Source: Actinomycetota bacterium
Lineage (GTDB): Bacteria > Actinomycetota > Acidimicrobiia > Acidimicrobiales > Microtrichaceae
Assembly (NCBI GenBank): GCA_016870275.1
Contig: VGBZ01000009.1
Location: 23,393-87,392 of the forward strand
DNA length: 64,000 nucleotides
Direction of reading: 5' to 3'
The notes beneath the pieces were generated by a model. The model saw only the letters and a program-made list of their open reading frames with translations. It ran no database searches and was not told the origin of the DNA. Below are positions 7,450-17,400 of this stretch, piece after piece (the stretch's first letter is position 1; each line of letters opens with the position of its first letter). Position numbers and translations under genes: made by a program.

Positions 7450-10400
7450 TCGGCGATCCGCCGGTAGAGGTTGCGCCAGGCCGTATCGGTGATGCCCAGC
7501 GCGCTGAGGCGGCGTTCGCTCTCCTCGCTGCGGTCCGCGCCCTCGCGGACCGCAGCGGCGAGGGCCACGAGCGCCGCACTCACCACGTCCTCGGTGCCCG
7601 AGCTCGTGTTCCGGGCCCGGTCGATCAGGGCTGCTCCGTCGGAACCAGCTGTGGCCAGGCCGAGTGCCAGGTCGGCGTGGATCCGATCGAGATAGGTCGA
7701 GGTGGCGTTACCGTTCACCAGTGCCGCAGCGGACGCGGCATCTGATCGGCGACCGATCGCAGCGAGCACGATCACGGCGACCGACACGACGTACGGCGAA
7801 CGCCCGGGGAGTGACTCAACCCCATCGACGACTCCGAGCAGCTCGATGGACTCGTCGAATCGGCCGACCTGAGCCAGCGCCAACGCCGAGATCCCGACGA
7901 GTTCGTCCACACCGACCGGACTCTGCTGGACCTCGGTGGCAGCTCCGAGATCGCTGAGGGTCAACTCCGGCTGTCCGAGTTGCACCTCCGTCGACCGCGA
8001 GACCGTCCGGGCGAAGCCGGTCGACGTGACAGCGCTCTGCGTACGCGCCTCGGCGAGGAGGTCGAGCCCCAGATCCACGTTGCCCGCCATGACCTCGGCC
8101 CGCCCCGCCACGGCGAGAGCCTGCTCCAGGCCGACCGGATCGCTGGCCACCCGGAGCGCCGCCACTGCGCCACCGCCCTCCTCGACCGCCTCGAGAGTGC
8201 GACCCCGCCACAAGCGGACCCCGGCGCGCACCACTCGCATCATTCCCTCGCCGTAGTGGTCGCCCCGACGTTCGCTCTCGCGGAGGACTCGGGCTGCGAT
8301 CCGCTCCGCTTCGCTGAGATCACCGCGAATGAACTGCAGGTAGGCACCGAGACCATCGACCCAGATCAAGCCGCCGGCATCACCGACCTCGTCGAATGCC
8401 CGACGCGACTCGGCCAGGATGTGCTCCGCCTCATCGAGACGACCATCGGTGAAGGCGATCCATGCCAGGTTCTGCAACGACCAGGCCTCTCCTCGCCGAT
8501 CACCCACAGCGCGGAACGCATCAAGCGCCGCAGCGATGGGCCCCTCTGCGGCCCGATGATCACCACGCAACAACCTCGACATACCCCGCTGGCGGAGTGC
8601 CTCTGCGCAACCGTGGCTGTCCTCGGCGGCGACGAACAACTCGAGGGCCGCATCGATCTCCTCCTCGGCGAGCAGCACCTCACCCGATCGTGACGCCGCT
8701 GCGGCGAGGCTGAGGTAGGCCTGGGCGCGGGAGACGGGATCCTCCATGCACTCTGCCGCCTCCATGGCCGCTGAGGCGTCCTCTCGAGCCCCAGCGACCT
8801 GCCACTGCTCGACCCGGGACCTCGAACGACCTGACAACGCCTCGAATCGACGCCTGAGGTCTGTGGCCGGGAGGAGGTCGAGCAGTTGGGTGTAGACCCG
8901 CTCGGACTGGGGATAGAGACCGGACTGCTCAGCCCGGCGTCCCGACTCGAGGATCCACTCCGCCGCACGATCGATGAGAGCGGGATCGACCTGACCCTCG
9001 CGACTCAGGGTGAGGCTGACGGCCTCCACGTAGTGTCGGGCGACGGTCTCGACAGTGCCGTCGTCTGTGGAGTCCACCGAGAGCCGCTGGTCGTAGGTCT
9101 GGGCGATCCCGAGGTGGCGCTGCACCCGATCCCGTCGGGTGAGCCGGGAGTACGCCACCTCGCGCACCAGGTCGGAACGGAACGACCACTCGTCGGCGGT
9201 GAGCGTCAGGACGTCCTTGTTCACCAGTGCATCGACCACATCGGAGACGTCCTCCACGCCTCGGATCGCCTGTGCGGTCAGGTGCAGGATGCGCACGGGT
9301 CCAGCAGACCCCCAGACCGCAGCGTCCTCGAGGACGTGCTGCTCCTCCGGCGACAGGGCATCCACCCGGGCCGCCACGAGTCCACGGAGCGTGTCGGGAA
9401 GGGAGTCAGCGACACTCACCGGCGCATCGAGAGCCCCGGGCGGGGCGTCGGCTCCGACCAGCGTGACGAGTTCCTCGAGGTAGAAGGGGTTGCCACCGGA
9501 GCGATCGAGCAGCGCCTGACGGTCGACTGCGGACAACTCACGGCCGCCGAGCACGTCGAGCAGGGCCTCGGACGCAGAACGATCCAGCGGCGTGAGGTTC
9601 AACACCAGCGAGTTGAATCGACCCCATCGTGGTGACCACCGGTCCTGCAACGCCCGGCGAGCAGTGGCGACCAGCACGAACGGCCGGCGGGCGAGCTGGG
9701 TCGAGAGCTCGTCGATCAACTCCAGGACGACGTCGTCGGCCCAGTGCAGATCGGCGAGACGCACGAGCAACGGCCGCCGCTCGACGAGCCACTCGATGAA
9801 CCGGAGCAGGGCACCCGTGGCCTCGGCCCGGGCCCGGGTGCCGGTGAGGGAGCGCAACCGGGTGTCGTACCCCATGAGGTGCAGCAGACCGTCGACGACG
9901 GACTCGACGTCGTTGGCGCCGAGGTCCTCGGTGGCGAAGTGCGACACCACAGCGCGCACCGCCGATCGGGCCACGTCCGCCGGGGCGTCACGATCGACCC
10001 GCAGACCGTCACGGAGGGCCTCGGCGACGGGCCACCACGGATTCGACTCGCCGTAGGGGACACAGCGACCAGCGACCTCGAACACGCCGTCGGTGGCACC
10101 GACGAGTTCGGCGAGCTCGTTGGCGATGCGCGTCTTGCCGACGCCGGCTTCGCCGAAGATCACCACGTGCAGGCCGCGACCGGAGCCGACAGCGACGTGG
10201 ACAGCGTTGGTGAGCAACGCCATCTCGTGATCACGGCCGATGAGCGGAGCCTCCCGGTGGCGCGGGCGATGACCCGGCGGAAGGAGTGCCTCCTTGGCCA
10301 CCCAGACGTTGATCGGACGCTCACGACCACGGGCGAGGAAGGACCCGCGGGACTCGTAGTCGATCACGCCGCTCGTGGCGAGGTAGGTGCTCTCCCCGAC

Positions 10401-10910
10401 GAGCACCTCGTCGGGACCGGCCATGGTCTGCAGCCGTGATGCGGTGTTCACGACGTCGCCCATGGCCGTGTAATCGCCGCCGGCCCGGAGTGCCCCGACG
10501 AGCACCTCCCCGGTGTTCACACCGACCCGCATGCGGACGTCGGCGTCGGTGGTTGTGGCGTACTCCGCCAGCGTCTCCTGCATCCGCAACGCAGCGCGTA
10601 CTGCACGCTCGGCATCGTCCTCGTGAGCGACCGGCGCGCCGAAGAGGGCGATGATGGCGTCACCGACGATCTTGTCGACACGGCCACCGAAGGTGGTCAC
10701 ATCGACGACGAGTCGCTCGAAGGCCGCCTCGACGATCAACTTCACTTCCTCGGGGTCACGAGCCTCCGACAACGCCGTGAAACCGACGAGGTCAGCGAAG
10801 AGAACCGTGACGACCCGACGTTCCTCGGTCGGCTGCACCAGCGAGTGCCCACACGACCAGCAGAACCGGGCCCCCACCGCACACTCGGCTCCGCAACTCG
10901 GACAGTCCAC
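7440..10910 (-). CDS. adenylate cyclase (class III) fused to AAA-type ATPase and TPR regulator
   Basis: This is a 1156-residue multidomain signalling protein. Residues 3-20 form a CxxC...CxxC zinc ribbon. Residues 31-205 form a class III cyclase domain with metal-binding Asp40 and Asp84, Lys80 and Asp152 expected to select ATP, and Asn155 and Arg159 in VVNTASRL for transition-state binding, so it should be active and make cAMP. A P-loop ATPase follows with GEAGVGKT at 253-260. The C-terminal half is TPR-like helical repeats. The layout matches the large actinobacterial AfsR/MalT-like cyclases (STAND ATPases), but there is no C-terminal LuxR helix-turn-helix. It starts with GTG, 44 bp from a divergent gene, and is monocistronic. 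The signal it senses is unknown. Confidence 0.88.
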   Translation of the reverse strand: MDCPSCGAECAVGARFCWSCGHSLVQPTEERRVVTVLFADLVGFTALSEARDPEEVKLIVEAAFERLVVDVTTFGGRVDKIVGDAIIALFGAPVAHEDDAERAVRAALRMQETLAEYATTTDADVRMRVGVNTGEVLVGALRAGGDYTAMGDVVNTASRLQTMAGPDEVLVGESTYLATSGVIDYESRGSFLARGRERPINVWVAKEALLPPGHRPRHREAPLIGRDHEMALLTNAVHVAVGSGRGLHVVIFGEAGVGKTRIANELAELVGATDGVFEVAGRCVPYGESNPWWPVAEALRDGLRVDRDAPADVARSAVRAVVSHFATEDLGANDVESVVDGLLHLMGYDTRLRSLTGTRARAEATGALLRFIEWLVERRPLLVRLADLHWADDVVLELIDELSTQLARRPFVLVATARRALQDRWSPRWGRFNSLVLNLTPLDRSASEALLDVLGGRELSAVDRQALLDRSGGNPFYLEELVTLVGADAPPGALDAPVSVADSLPDTLRGLVAARVDALSPEEQHVLEDAAVWGSAGPVRILHLTAQAIRGVEDVSDVVDALVNKDVLTLTADEWSFRSDLVREVAYSRLTRRDRVQRHLGIAQTYDQRLSVDSTDDGTVETVARHYVEAVSLTLSREGQVDPALIDRAAEWILESGRRAEQSGLYPQSERVYTQLLDLLPATDLRRRFEALSGRSRSRVEQWQVAGAREDASAAMEAAECMEDPVSRAQAYLSLAAAASRSGEVLLAEEEIDAALELFVAAEDSHGCAEALRQRGMSRLLRGDHRAAEGPIAAALDAFRAVGDRRGEAWSLQNLAWIAFTDGRLDEAEHILAESRRAFDEVGDAGGLIWVDGLGAYLQFIRGDLSEAERIAARVLRESERRGDHYGEGMMRVVRAGVRLWRGRTLEAVEEGGGAVAALRVASDPVGLEQALAVAGRAEVMAGNVDLGLDLLAEARTQSAVTSTGFARTVSRSTEVQLGQPELTLSDLGAATEVQQSPVGVDELVGISALALAQVGRFDESIELLGVVDGVESLPGRSPYVVSVAVIVLAAIGRRSDAASAAALVNGNATSTYLDRIHADLALGLATAGSDGAALIDRARNTSSGTEDVVSAALVALAAAVREGADRSEESERRLSALGITDTAWRNLYRRIADPA

Positions 10911-10954
10911 AGGCGCATTCTACGGGGATCGGGAACGGACGCTTCCAGGGGTAC

Positions 10955-12577
10955 TTGTCTCAGGGTGTTCCGACCCCCGACACTGGTGTGGTGAGTTCGT
11001 CGGGGCGCCGCAACCTGGTTCTCGATGCACGTTCGGTCACCGCCCTCGCCCTCCTGAGCGCAGTGGCCGTGTCGATCGCCAACGTGGGCGGCATCGCCGT
11101 GGGCGACGACGGAGTCGGGTACACGGCGATCGCCGATTCGATCCTCGCCGGTCGGGGACTGCGGTTCTTCCTCGAGGACCCGCTCACGGTCTGGCCGCCC
11201 CTGTGGTCGGCGTTGATGGCCCTCACTGCGTGGATCACGCCGCTCAGCACCCAGTCCGCAGCGATCGTCCTGAACGCCGGAGTCAGCGCCCTCGCCGTCG
11301 TGGTCGCCTGGCGGGTCTTCCGCCGATTCGTGCGCAGCGACCGATTGGTCCTGCTCGGAACGGTCGTCGTGGCGCTCGGATCCTCGAGCATCGGCTTCGG
11401 CCACCTGCTCATGACCGACCGTGCGTTCTCGGTGGTGTGCCTGTTGTTGATCCTGACTCTGAGCAACGCGTGGGAGGGGACGAACCGAACCCGTTGGATC
11501 GCAGCCGCAGTCGTCCTGGTGTGGCTCGGGTTCGGCTTGCGTTACGTCGCAGTGGTGTTGATTCCGACCGGCGGACTCTGGCTGCTCCTCGACAACCGAC
11601 GCCGGTTCGTCGAGCGGTTCACCACCGCCGTGGCGTTCGCAGCAGCGTCCGCCGTGGTCCCGGTGCTGTGGATCCTCCGAAACCTCGCCGCTGACGGGAC
11701 CCTCCTCGGGCCACGCGACTCCTCCGCACGCAGTGTGGTCCAGAACCTCTCCGACATCGTCGCCACGCTCGGACGCTTCGTCCTACCCGGGGTGGCCAAC
11801 GGTCGTGAACGCCTGTGGGCGGCAGTGGCGGTCATCACGCTGGTCGGTGCTTCAGCGGTCATCTGGCGTCTCCTCGGCGTCGTGGCGGACCAACGAGCGT
11901 GCAGCCGCATCGAGGTCGTGACGTCGACCGCCGGGCGACCGGTCGGACTGCTGGTGCTCACGCCCCTCCTCTACCTCACCTACATGCTCTACATCCGCTC
12001 GACCACCGCTCTCAATCAACTCGACCTGCGTCTCCTCGAACCGGCCTACCTGCCTCTCGTGGCCGTCGGGCTGGCGACCGTGGCCCGGTTGAGAGGGGTC
12101 CCCCCGATCGGAGCGAGCCCGTGGTGGCGAGTCTCCCTGGCGGGCACCTACGTCTGGGCCGTGGCCAACGTGGCTGCTGGTTTGGTGGCGGTGGTCGCCT
12201 TCGCCGCCGGCAACCCCTTCTTCGACGGGAACTACTCCTCCGATACCTACGAACGCGCCCGTACCTCCGCTGCGCTCGCAACGGTGCCCGACGGTTGCGT
12301 GGACTCCTCCAACCTGCCCACGGCGCTGTACCCGGCGGTCGAGTCCGAATGGAGCCCACGACGCACCGGCCTCGAGTCGAACGATCCGACCGACGACCTC
12401 GACGTGCTCGTGGACGACCTCCGGGCGGGAAACGGGCGCCACTGCCTGATCTGGGTCGACGCACCTCCCCGTTACGGGCACCTCTGGACGCGCGAACAAC
12501 TCGCCGAACGGGTCGAACTCCAACAGTTGGGGCAGGACGGGATCGTGACGGTCTACGAGTTGAAACCACTCCGCTGA
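10955..12577 (+). CDS. polytopic membrane protein, GT-C glycosyltransferase-like, copy 2
   Basis: This protein of up to 540 residues is a paralogue of 3304-4863. It shares the first-loop motif GDDGVGYTAIADSILAG, the FFLEDPLTVWPPLW block, the multi-TM core, and a C-terminal soluble tail with SPRRTG, DPTDDL and HCLIWVD. The arrangement resembles GT-C enzymes that use a polyprenyl-phosphate sugar. The first possible start is TTG at 10955, with AGGGG only three bases upstream. GTG codons at 10988 and 10991 are alternatives, so the N-terminus is uncertain. A GT2 gene follows 46 bp downstream, a typical partner that could make the lipid-linked donor or act on the same glycan. Confidence 0.65.
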   Translation: MSQGVPTPDTGVVSSSGRRNLVLDARSVTALALLSAVAVSIANVGGIAVGDDGVGYTAIADSILAGRGLRFFLEDPLTVWPPLWSALMALTAWITPLSTQSAAIVLNAGVSALAVVVAWRVFRRFVRSDRLVLLGTVVVALGSSSIGFGHLLMTDRAFSVVCLLLILTLSNAWEGTNRTRWIAAAVVLVWLGFGLRYVAVVLIPTGGLWLLLDNRRRFVERFTTAVAFAAASAVVPVLWILRNLAADGTLLGPRDSSARSVVQNLSDIVATLGRFVLPGVANGRERLWAAVAVITLVGASAVIWRLLGVVADQRACSRIEVVTSTAGRPVGLLVLTPLLYLTYMLYIRSTTALNQLDLRLLEPAYLPLVAVGLATVARLRGVPPIGASPWWRVSLAGTYVWAVANVAAGLVAVVAFAAGNPFFDGNYSSDTYERARTSAALATVPDGCVDSSNLPTALYPAVESEWSPRRTGLESNDPTDDLDVLVDDLRAGNGRHCLIWVDAPPRYGHLWTREQLAERVELQQLGQDGIVTVYELKPLR

Positions 12578-12623
12578 CGTCGAGGTCCGCGTTCAGCGGG
12601 CCGCCGTCGATCACAATGGTCCT

Positions 12624-13562
12624 GTGCAACCGCGATTCAGCGTGGTGCTTCCGGTGCGGGACCGGGCCGAGACCGTCGGCCGGGTGGTGACGGGGGTCCT
12701 GAGCCAGACGTTCGCCTCCACCGAAGTGGTCGTCGTCGACCGGGGCTCATCGGACGAGACAGTGGCCGCAGCGAAGGCCGCCGGCGACGACCGTGTCCGG
12801 GTACTCCAACTTGAACACACCAACACACCCGAGGCGATCGCCGAAGGGCTCGCTGCTGCCCGGGGGGGTTGGTCGGCCGTCGTCGACGTCGACACCGAAC
12901 TCAGCCCGGTCTGGCTCGCACGCCTCGGTCGACTCGTCGACTCCACCGGGGCCCGGTTCGCCACTTGCGGCGGCGAACAACAGCACCTCGACGGCTCGAC
13001 CACGCGGATCTCACCACGCGCCGGATCCAGCGACCCCCTCGCCGGGGCGTGCCTGCGCAGCGGTGCCTTCGTCACGGAGACGCCACTGCTCCGTCAGGCC
13101 TCAGAACACCTGCTCGACAGCGGCGTGCGCAACGAGATCAACCCGACGGTCGTGATCGGCGGCGAGGCCCTGCACTGCGTGATCCACGACGACGCCGTGG
13201 TCGCACGGACACCGGAGCGACTGGTCCGCTGGACCGAGCCGCTCCCACAGGAGCCGACCGCCGGCGATGAACTGCGTGTCGCCTGGGCCTACCAGGCCAT
13301 TGAGGTGATGTCGCGCAGCCCGATTCCCGACGCCTCGATGCTGGCCCGCTACGCCACCATCGGCGGGGTGGCCGCCGCACGCCTGCGTCGCCGACGTGAC
13401 TCCCGTCTCCTGTTCCGCATGGCCTGCCTCAGCCAGCCCGAGGAACGACGGCACTGGGGCCGCCTGCTGGTGAGCTACTTGGCACCGGTGAGCGACCGGG
13501 TGTGGAATCCCGCCGACGACGGGGTGGTTGTCGATCTCACCGACGTTGCGACTCCCCGGTAG
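12624..13562 (+). CDS. glycosyltransferase family 2
   Basis: This 312-residue protein has a GT-A fold N-terminus: FSVVLPVRDRAETVGRVV, the VVVVDRGSSDET nucleotide-binding stretch, and VVDVDTELSP as the DxD metal site. The C-terminal part is Arg-rich and lacks obvious TM helices, so it is probably cytosolic or membrane-peripheral. It would transfer a sugar from a nucleotide donor to a lipid carrier or glycan. It starts with GTG and lies between the GT-C-like gene and an ABC exporter pair, all on the plus strand. HCVIHDDAV replaces the usual acceptor-side ED/QxxRW area, so acceptor specificity is not predictable. Confidence 0.75.
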   Translation: MQPRFSVVLPVRDRAETVGRVVTGVLSQTFASTEVVVVDRGSSDETVAAAKAAGDDRVRVLQLEHTNTPEAIAEGLAAARGGWSAVVDVDTELSPVWLARLGRLVDSTGARFATCGGEQQHLDGSTTRISPRAGSSDPLAGACLRSGAFVTETPLLRQASEHLLDSGVRNEINPTVVIGGEALHCVIHDDAVVARTPERLVRWTEPLPQEPTAGDELRVAWAYQAIEVMSRSPIPDASMLARYATIGGVAAARLRRRRDSRLLFRMACLSQPEERRHWGRLLVSYLAPVSDRVWNPADDGVVVDLTDVATPR

Positions 13563-13601
13563 CCTTGCCGGGTAACCCCGACGAACGCCGCTGGAGACCT
13601 G

Positions 13602-14351
13602 ATGTCGATGACCACCACACCCTCAGGGACTGCTGCCGCTGGAGCGGTGGACGCCGTGAAGGTCTACGGCACCGATGACACCGAGGTTCGGGCGCTCGAC
13701 GGTGTGACCATCGACTTCGAACGAAGCCGTTTCACCGCCATCATGGGTCCGTCGGGGTCGGGCAAGTCGACCCTGATGCACTGTCTCGCCGGACTCGATC
13801 GACTGAGCGCCGGTCGGGTGCGCATCGGAGACGTGTTCCTCGACGATCTGAGCGACGCCAAGCTCACCGAGTTGCGCCGGGACAAGGTCGGATTCGTCTT
13901 CCAGGCCTTCAACCTGATCCCCACCCTCAGTGCAGCAGAGAACATCACCCTCCCCATGGACCTCGCCGGTCGCAAGCCGGACGCTGCGTGGATGGACCAG
14001 ATCATCAACATCGTGGGCCTCGCAGACCGACTCTCGCACCGGCCGAGCGAGCTCTCCGGAGGCCAACAGCAGAGGGTGGCCGTGGCCCGGGCGCTCGTGA
14101 GCCGGCCGGAGATCGTCTTCGCTGACGAACCGACCGGCAACCTCGACTCCCGCTCCGGACACGAAGTGCTCGGCTTCATGCGCTACGCCGTGTCGGATCT
14201 GAACCAGACGGTCGTCGTCGTCACCCACGATCCCAATGCTGCGGCCTACGCCGATCGTGTCGTGTTCCTCGCAGACGGCCGGATCGTCGACCAGATGGAG
14301 AACCCGACCGCCGAGCGCATCATCGATTCGATGAAGCAGCTCGGCGGCTGA
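13602..14351 (+). CDS. ABC transporter ATP-binding protein, MacB/LolD type
   Basis: This 249-residue ATPase has Walker A GPSGSGKST at residues 49-57, a Q-loop in FQAFNLIPTLSAAEN, the signature LSGGQQQRVAVARAL, Walker B VFADEPTGNLD, and the H-loop VVVTHDP. The conserved NLIPTLSAAEN and PTGNLD motifs place it in the MacB/LolD/FtsE branch. That branch drives mechanotransmission to an FtsX-like permease rather than conventional pore transport. The permease gene starts 4 bp downstream, so the two form one complex. Substrates in actinobacteria include lipoproteins, peptides and antibiotics; none is indicated here. Confidence 0.95.
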   Translation: MSMTTTPSGTAAAGAVDAVKVYGTDDTEVRALDGVTIDFERSRFTAIMGPSGSGKSTLMHCLAGLDRLSAGRVRIGDVFLDDLSDAKLTELRRDKVGFVFQAFNLIPTLSAAENITLPMDLAGRKPDAAWMDQIINIVGLADRLSHRPSELSGGQQQRVAVARALVSRPEIVFADEPTGNLDSRSGHEVLGFMRYAVSDLNQTVVVVTHDPNAAAYADRVVFLADGRIVDQMENPTAERIIDSMKQLGG

Positions 14352-14355
14352 CCAC

Positions 14356-17001
14356 GTGATCCGGATCGCTCTCAAGGACCTCTTCGCCCGCAAGCGCCGG
14401 CTGGTCACCACCGGGATTGCGGTGGTGCTCGGCATTGCGTTCCTGACGGGAACCCAGTTGCTCTCGGTCTCGCTGAGCGACTCGATCAAGTCGCTCGTCG
14501 GCGACGTCTACTCCGGCTTCGATGCGGTGGTGCGCTCACCCCGGACCCAGGAGACCCCGTTCGGGCAACCGATCCGGACCCAGGTGCCCGCAGGGCTCGT
14601 GGATCAGGTCGCCGCCGTCGACGGTGTCGGTGCCGCTGTCGGCGTGGTCGAGTCGCCGGGTCCGGAGATCGTCGGCAACGACGGCAAGGTCGTCGGGGGC
14701 GGTTTCGGCCCGCCGACGCTCGTCTACAACTGGATCGACGACGAGGGACTCCGGATCGGCTCGCTGCGTCAGGGTGGACCGCCCACCACGGCAGAGCAGA
14801 TCGTGATCGACTTCCGAACTGCGGACTCACTCGGGAAACAGCTCGGGGACGAGCTCTCCATCGCCACCACGCAGGATGGCGTTCGGCCGTACCAGATCGT
14901 CGGCATCAGCGGGCTCGGCGACGACGGCTCCCAGTCCACCGGCGTGCGGCCGATCACGTTCACCACCGCCGAGGCCCAACGCCTGCTCAACCAGCCCGAC
15001 CAGTTCAACTTCGTCGCCGCCAGAGCGATTGACGGTGAGACACAAGCTGACCTCGCCGCCCGGATCGGGGAGGAACTTCCCGAGTGGCAGGTACTCACCG
15101 GGGAGGCGTTCACCGCCGAGAACCAGGAACAGATCTCGCAGTTCGTCGACATCCTCGAGATCTTCGTCTCGGTGTTCGGCTACGTGGCGCTCATCGTCGC
15201 GATATTCATCATCTACAACACCTTCTCGATCATCATCACCCAGCGAACCCGTGAGACGGCCCTGCTCCGGGCGGTGGGCGCCACACGCCGACAGGTCATC
15301 GTGGCCACGCTGCTCGAGGCGATCGTCGTGGGTCTCGTCGCTGCGACCTTCGGCCTCGCCGCCGGGTTCGCTCTGGCCACGCTGCTGCTCCGGGTGCTCA
15401 GCGGCTTCTTCACGATCTCCTCGACCGTGCCGAGCCTCGCCGGCGGCGTCGTGGTGCTCGCTGTGGTGATCGGCGTCGGGGTGACCGTCCTGTCGGCGGT
15501 CATCCCGGCCATCCGGTCCTCCAAGGTGCCACCGGTCGCCGCGATCACCGAGGTGGCCGTGGACCGCACTGCGATCTCGGTCTCCCGGCGCATCTGGGGT
15601 GCGGCGCTCGTCGTCGGGGGCGTGGCCCTCATCGGCACCGGTCTGGCCCAGACCGGGCCCAACCCGCTCTACCAGGTGGGCGGTGGCGCTCTGGCGATCC
15701 TCGTCTCGGTCGCTGTGATACTCGGCCCACTGATCGCCCGGCCCGTCAGCCGCGCCATCGCTGCGCCGTTCTCGCTCGGTGGCCTCATCGACGGTCGTCT
15801 CGCCGGGGAGAACGCCGCTCGCAGTCCGAAGCGGACGGCTGCGGCCGCAGCGGCGCTCACGATCGGAGTGACACTCGTGACGCTCATCGCCATCGTGGCC
15901 TCCTCGATCAAGGCCTCCGCCGACGACGCCATCAGTTCGTCGGTCAAGGCCGACTTCGTGGTCGCCACGGCGTCGCTGACGTCGTTCGGTGCCATCCCGG
16001 CTGATTCCGCAGATGCCATCCGAGAGATCCCGGGCGTCGCTGAGGTCAGCCCGATCCGCTTCACGCTCCTGCGCCTCCTCGATCCGGTGGGTGTCGCATC
16101 GGCGACCACCGCAACGACGGTGCCGGCCGGCCAACTCGGAGCCCCGTCGGACGCACCGCCCGGTGAGGACACGTTCGCACTCGGTATCGACCCGGCCTCG
16201 TGGTTCGACGTCGTCGACAGCGGCGGCCTGGAGGGGTCGCCCGAGGACCTGACTGCCGGGACCATGGCGGTCGAGCGCAAGTTCGCCACTGAACGAGGGT
16301 GGCGAGTCGGCGACACCATCCCCGTGTACTTCGTGGCCACCGGCGTCCAGCCGGTTCGCGTGGCCGTCATCTACGACGAGCAGCTGGGCCAGGGGTCGAT
16401 CCTCCTCCCCCTGGCCACGTTCGAACCGAACTCGCTGCCGTTGTTCAACACCGACAGCCAGATCTTCGTGACCACGGAGCCCGGGGCCGACACCGCTGCG
16501 GTCAAGGCCGCTCTCGACGCCCAGTTCGCCGACATCCCCACGGTCTCGGTCCAGGACCTCCAGGAGTACATCCAGTCCCAGACCGGACCGATCAACGTCT
16601 TCCTCGGGATCGTCTACGCCCTGCTCGGACTGGCCATCGTGATCGCGTTGATCGGCATCGCCAACACGCTCTCGCTGTCGGTGCTCGAACGGACGCGTGA
16701 GCTCGGACTGCTCCGGGCCGTCGGCATGACCCGCTGGCAGCTCCGCCGCACCATCCTGATCGAGGCTGCGATCATCGCCGTGTTCGGCACGCTCATGGGT
16801 CTGGTCATCGGGATCGTGTTCGCTGGCGCACTGTCCGTCGCCATCGCCGCGGACAACCCGGGGATCCTCACGTTCCAGCTACCCGTGGTCCAACTCCTGG
16901 TCATCGTCGCCGTGGCGACGATCGCCGGGGTGGTCGCAGCGCTGCTGCCCGCATGGCGAGCGTCCAGGATGAACGTGCTCGAAGCGGTGTCATCGTCGTG
17001 A
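14356..17001 (+). CDS. FtsX-like ABC transporter permease (MacB-type, duplicated core)
   Basis: This 881-residue membrane protein has an N-terminal TM helix, a large extracytoplasmic MacB-PCD-like domain and three TM helices (about residues 255-400). A second extracytoplasmic domain and three C-terminal TM helices follow. Two FtsX signatures are visible, TRETALLRAVGATRRQV and RTRELGLLRAVGMTRWQL, as expected for a tandem FtsX permease. It is the partner of the ATPase 4 bp upstream and starts with GTG. Such complexes move hydrophobic or lipidated cargo, or transmit signals, across the membrane. Its end overlaps the next gene by GTGA. Confidence 0.93.
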   Translation: MIRIALKDLFARKRRLVTTGIAVVLGIAFLTGTQLLSVSLSDSIKSLVGDVYSGFDAVVRSPRTQETPFGQPIRTQVPAGLVDQVAAVDGVGAAVGVVESPGPEIVGNDGKVVGGGFGPPTLVYNWIDDEGLRIGSLRQGGPPTTAEQIVIDFRTADSLGKQLGDELSIATTQDGVRPYQIVGISGLGDDGSQSTGVRPITFTTAEAQRLLNQPDQFNFVAARAIDGETQADLAARIGEELPEWQVLTGEAFTAENQEQISQFVDILEIFVSVFGYVALIVAIFIIYNTFSIIITQRTRETALLRAVGATRRQVIVATLLEAIVVGLVAATFGLAAGFALATLLLRVLSGFFTISSTVPSLAGGVVVLAVVIGVGVTVLSAVIPAIRSSKVPPVAAITEVAVDRTAISVSRRIWGAALVVGGVALIGTGLAQTGPNPLYQVGGGALAILVSVAVILGPLIARPVSRAIAAPFSLGGLIDGRLAGENAARSPKRTAAAAAALTIGVTLVTLIAIVASSIKASADDAISSSVKADFVVATASLTSFGAIPADSADAIREIPGVAEVSPIRFTLLRLLDPVGVASATTATTVPAGQLGAPSDAPPGEDTFALGIDPASWFDVVDSGGLEGSPEDLTAGTMAVERKFATERGWRVGDTIPVYFVATGVQPVRVAVIYDEQLGQGSILLPLATFEPNSLPLFNTDSQIFVTTEPGADTAAVKAALDAQFADIPTVSVQDLQEYIQSQTGPINVFLGIVYALLGLAIVIALIGIANTLSLSVLERTRELGLLRAVGMTRWQLRRTILIEAAIIAVFGTLMGLVIGIVFAGALSVAIAADNPGILTFQLPVVQLLVIVAVATIAGVVAALLPAWRASRMNVLEAVSSS

Positions 17002-17387
17002 GCCTGGACCCAGCCGACCTTCCCGATGCTGCGATCGAGTTCCTCACCGAACGTCACCTGGCCTCGCTCACCACGCTCCGGAGTGACGGCAGCCCGCACG
17101 TGGTCCCCGTCGGATTCGGTTACGACCCGCACCGCCGCGTGGTGCGGATCATCACGATCGACGGTTCCCAGAAGGTCGCCAACGCTCGTCGTGGTGGCCG
17201 TGCGGCGGTGTCACAGGTGGACGGAGGTCGATGGCTCACGCTCGAAGGTGCGGTGACGGCGACCAGTGACCCGTCTCGGGTGGCCGCAGCCGAGGCAGCA
17301 TACGGGGCCCGCTACGGAGACCCTGCGCCTCGCAGCAACCGGGTGGCGATCGAGATCAGCGTCGATCGGATCCTCGGCCGGGTGTGA
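16998..17387 (+). CDS. PPOX-class split-barrel flavoprotein, probably F420-dependent
   Basis: This 129-residue single-domain pyridoxamine 5'-phosphate oxidase-like protein contains RHLASLTTLRSDGSPHVVPVGF, the typical entry strand of the F420-binding TIGR03618-type group, and a QKVANARRGGRAAV phosphate-binding loop. Such proteins use F420 or a flavin to reduce or oxidise small molecules; the substrate is not predictable. The frame is open upstream, but the GTG at 16998, overlapping the permease stop as GTGA, gives the family length and is preferred. Transcription is with the ABC genes, though a functional link is not obvious. It converges on the SdpI-like gene 13 bp away. Confidence 0.82.
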   Translation: MSLDPADLPDAAIEFLTERHLASLTTLRSDGSPHVVPVGFGYDPHRRVVRIITIDGSQKVANARRGGRAAVSQVDGGRWLTLEGAVTATSDPSRVAAAEAAYGARYGDPAPRSNRVAIEISVDRILGRV

Positions 17388-17400
17388 CCCGGCGAGTCGA

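Noticed and set aside
8886..9635. 249-residue plus-strand frame opposite the cyclase
   Set aside because: Antisense to the ATPase domain and lacking any protein-like pattern.
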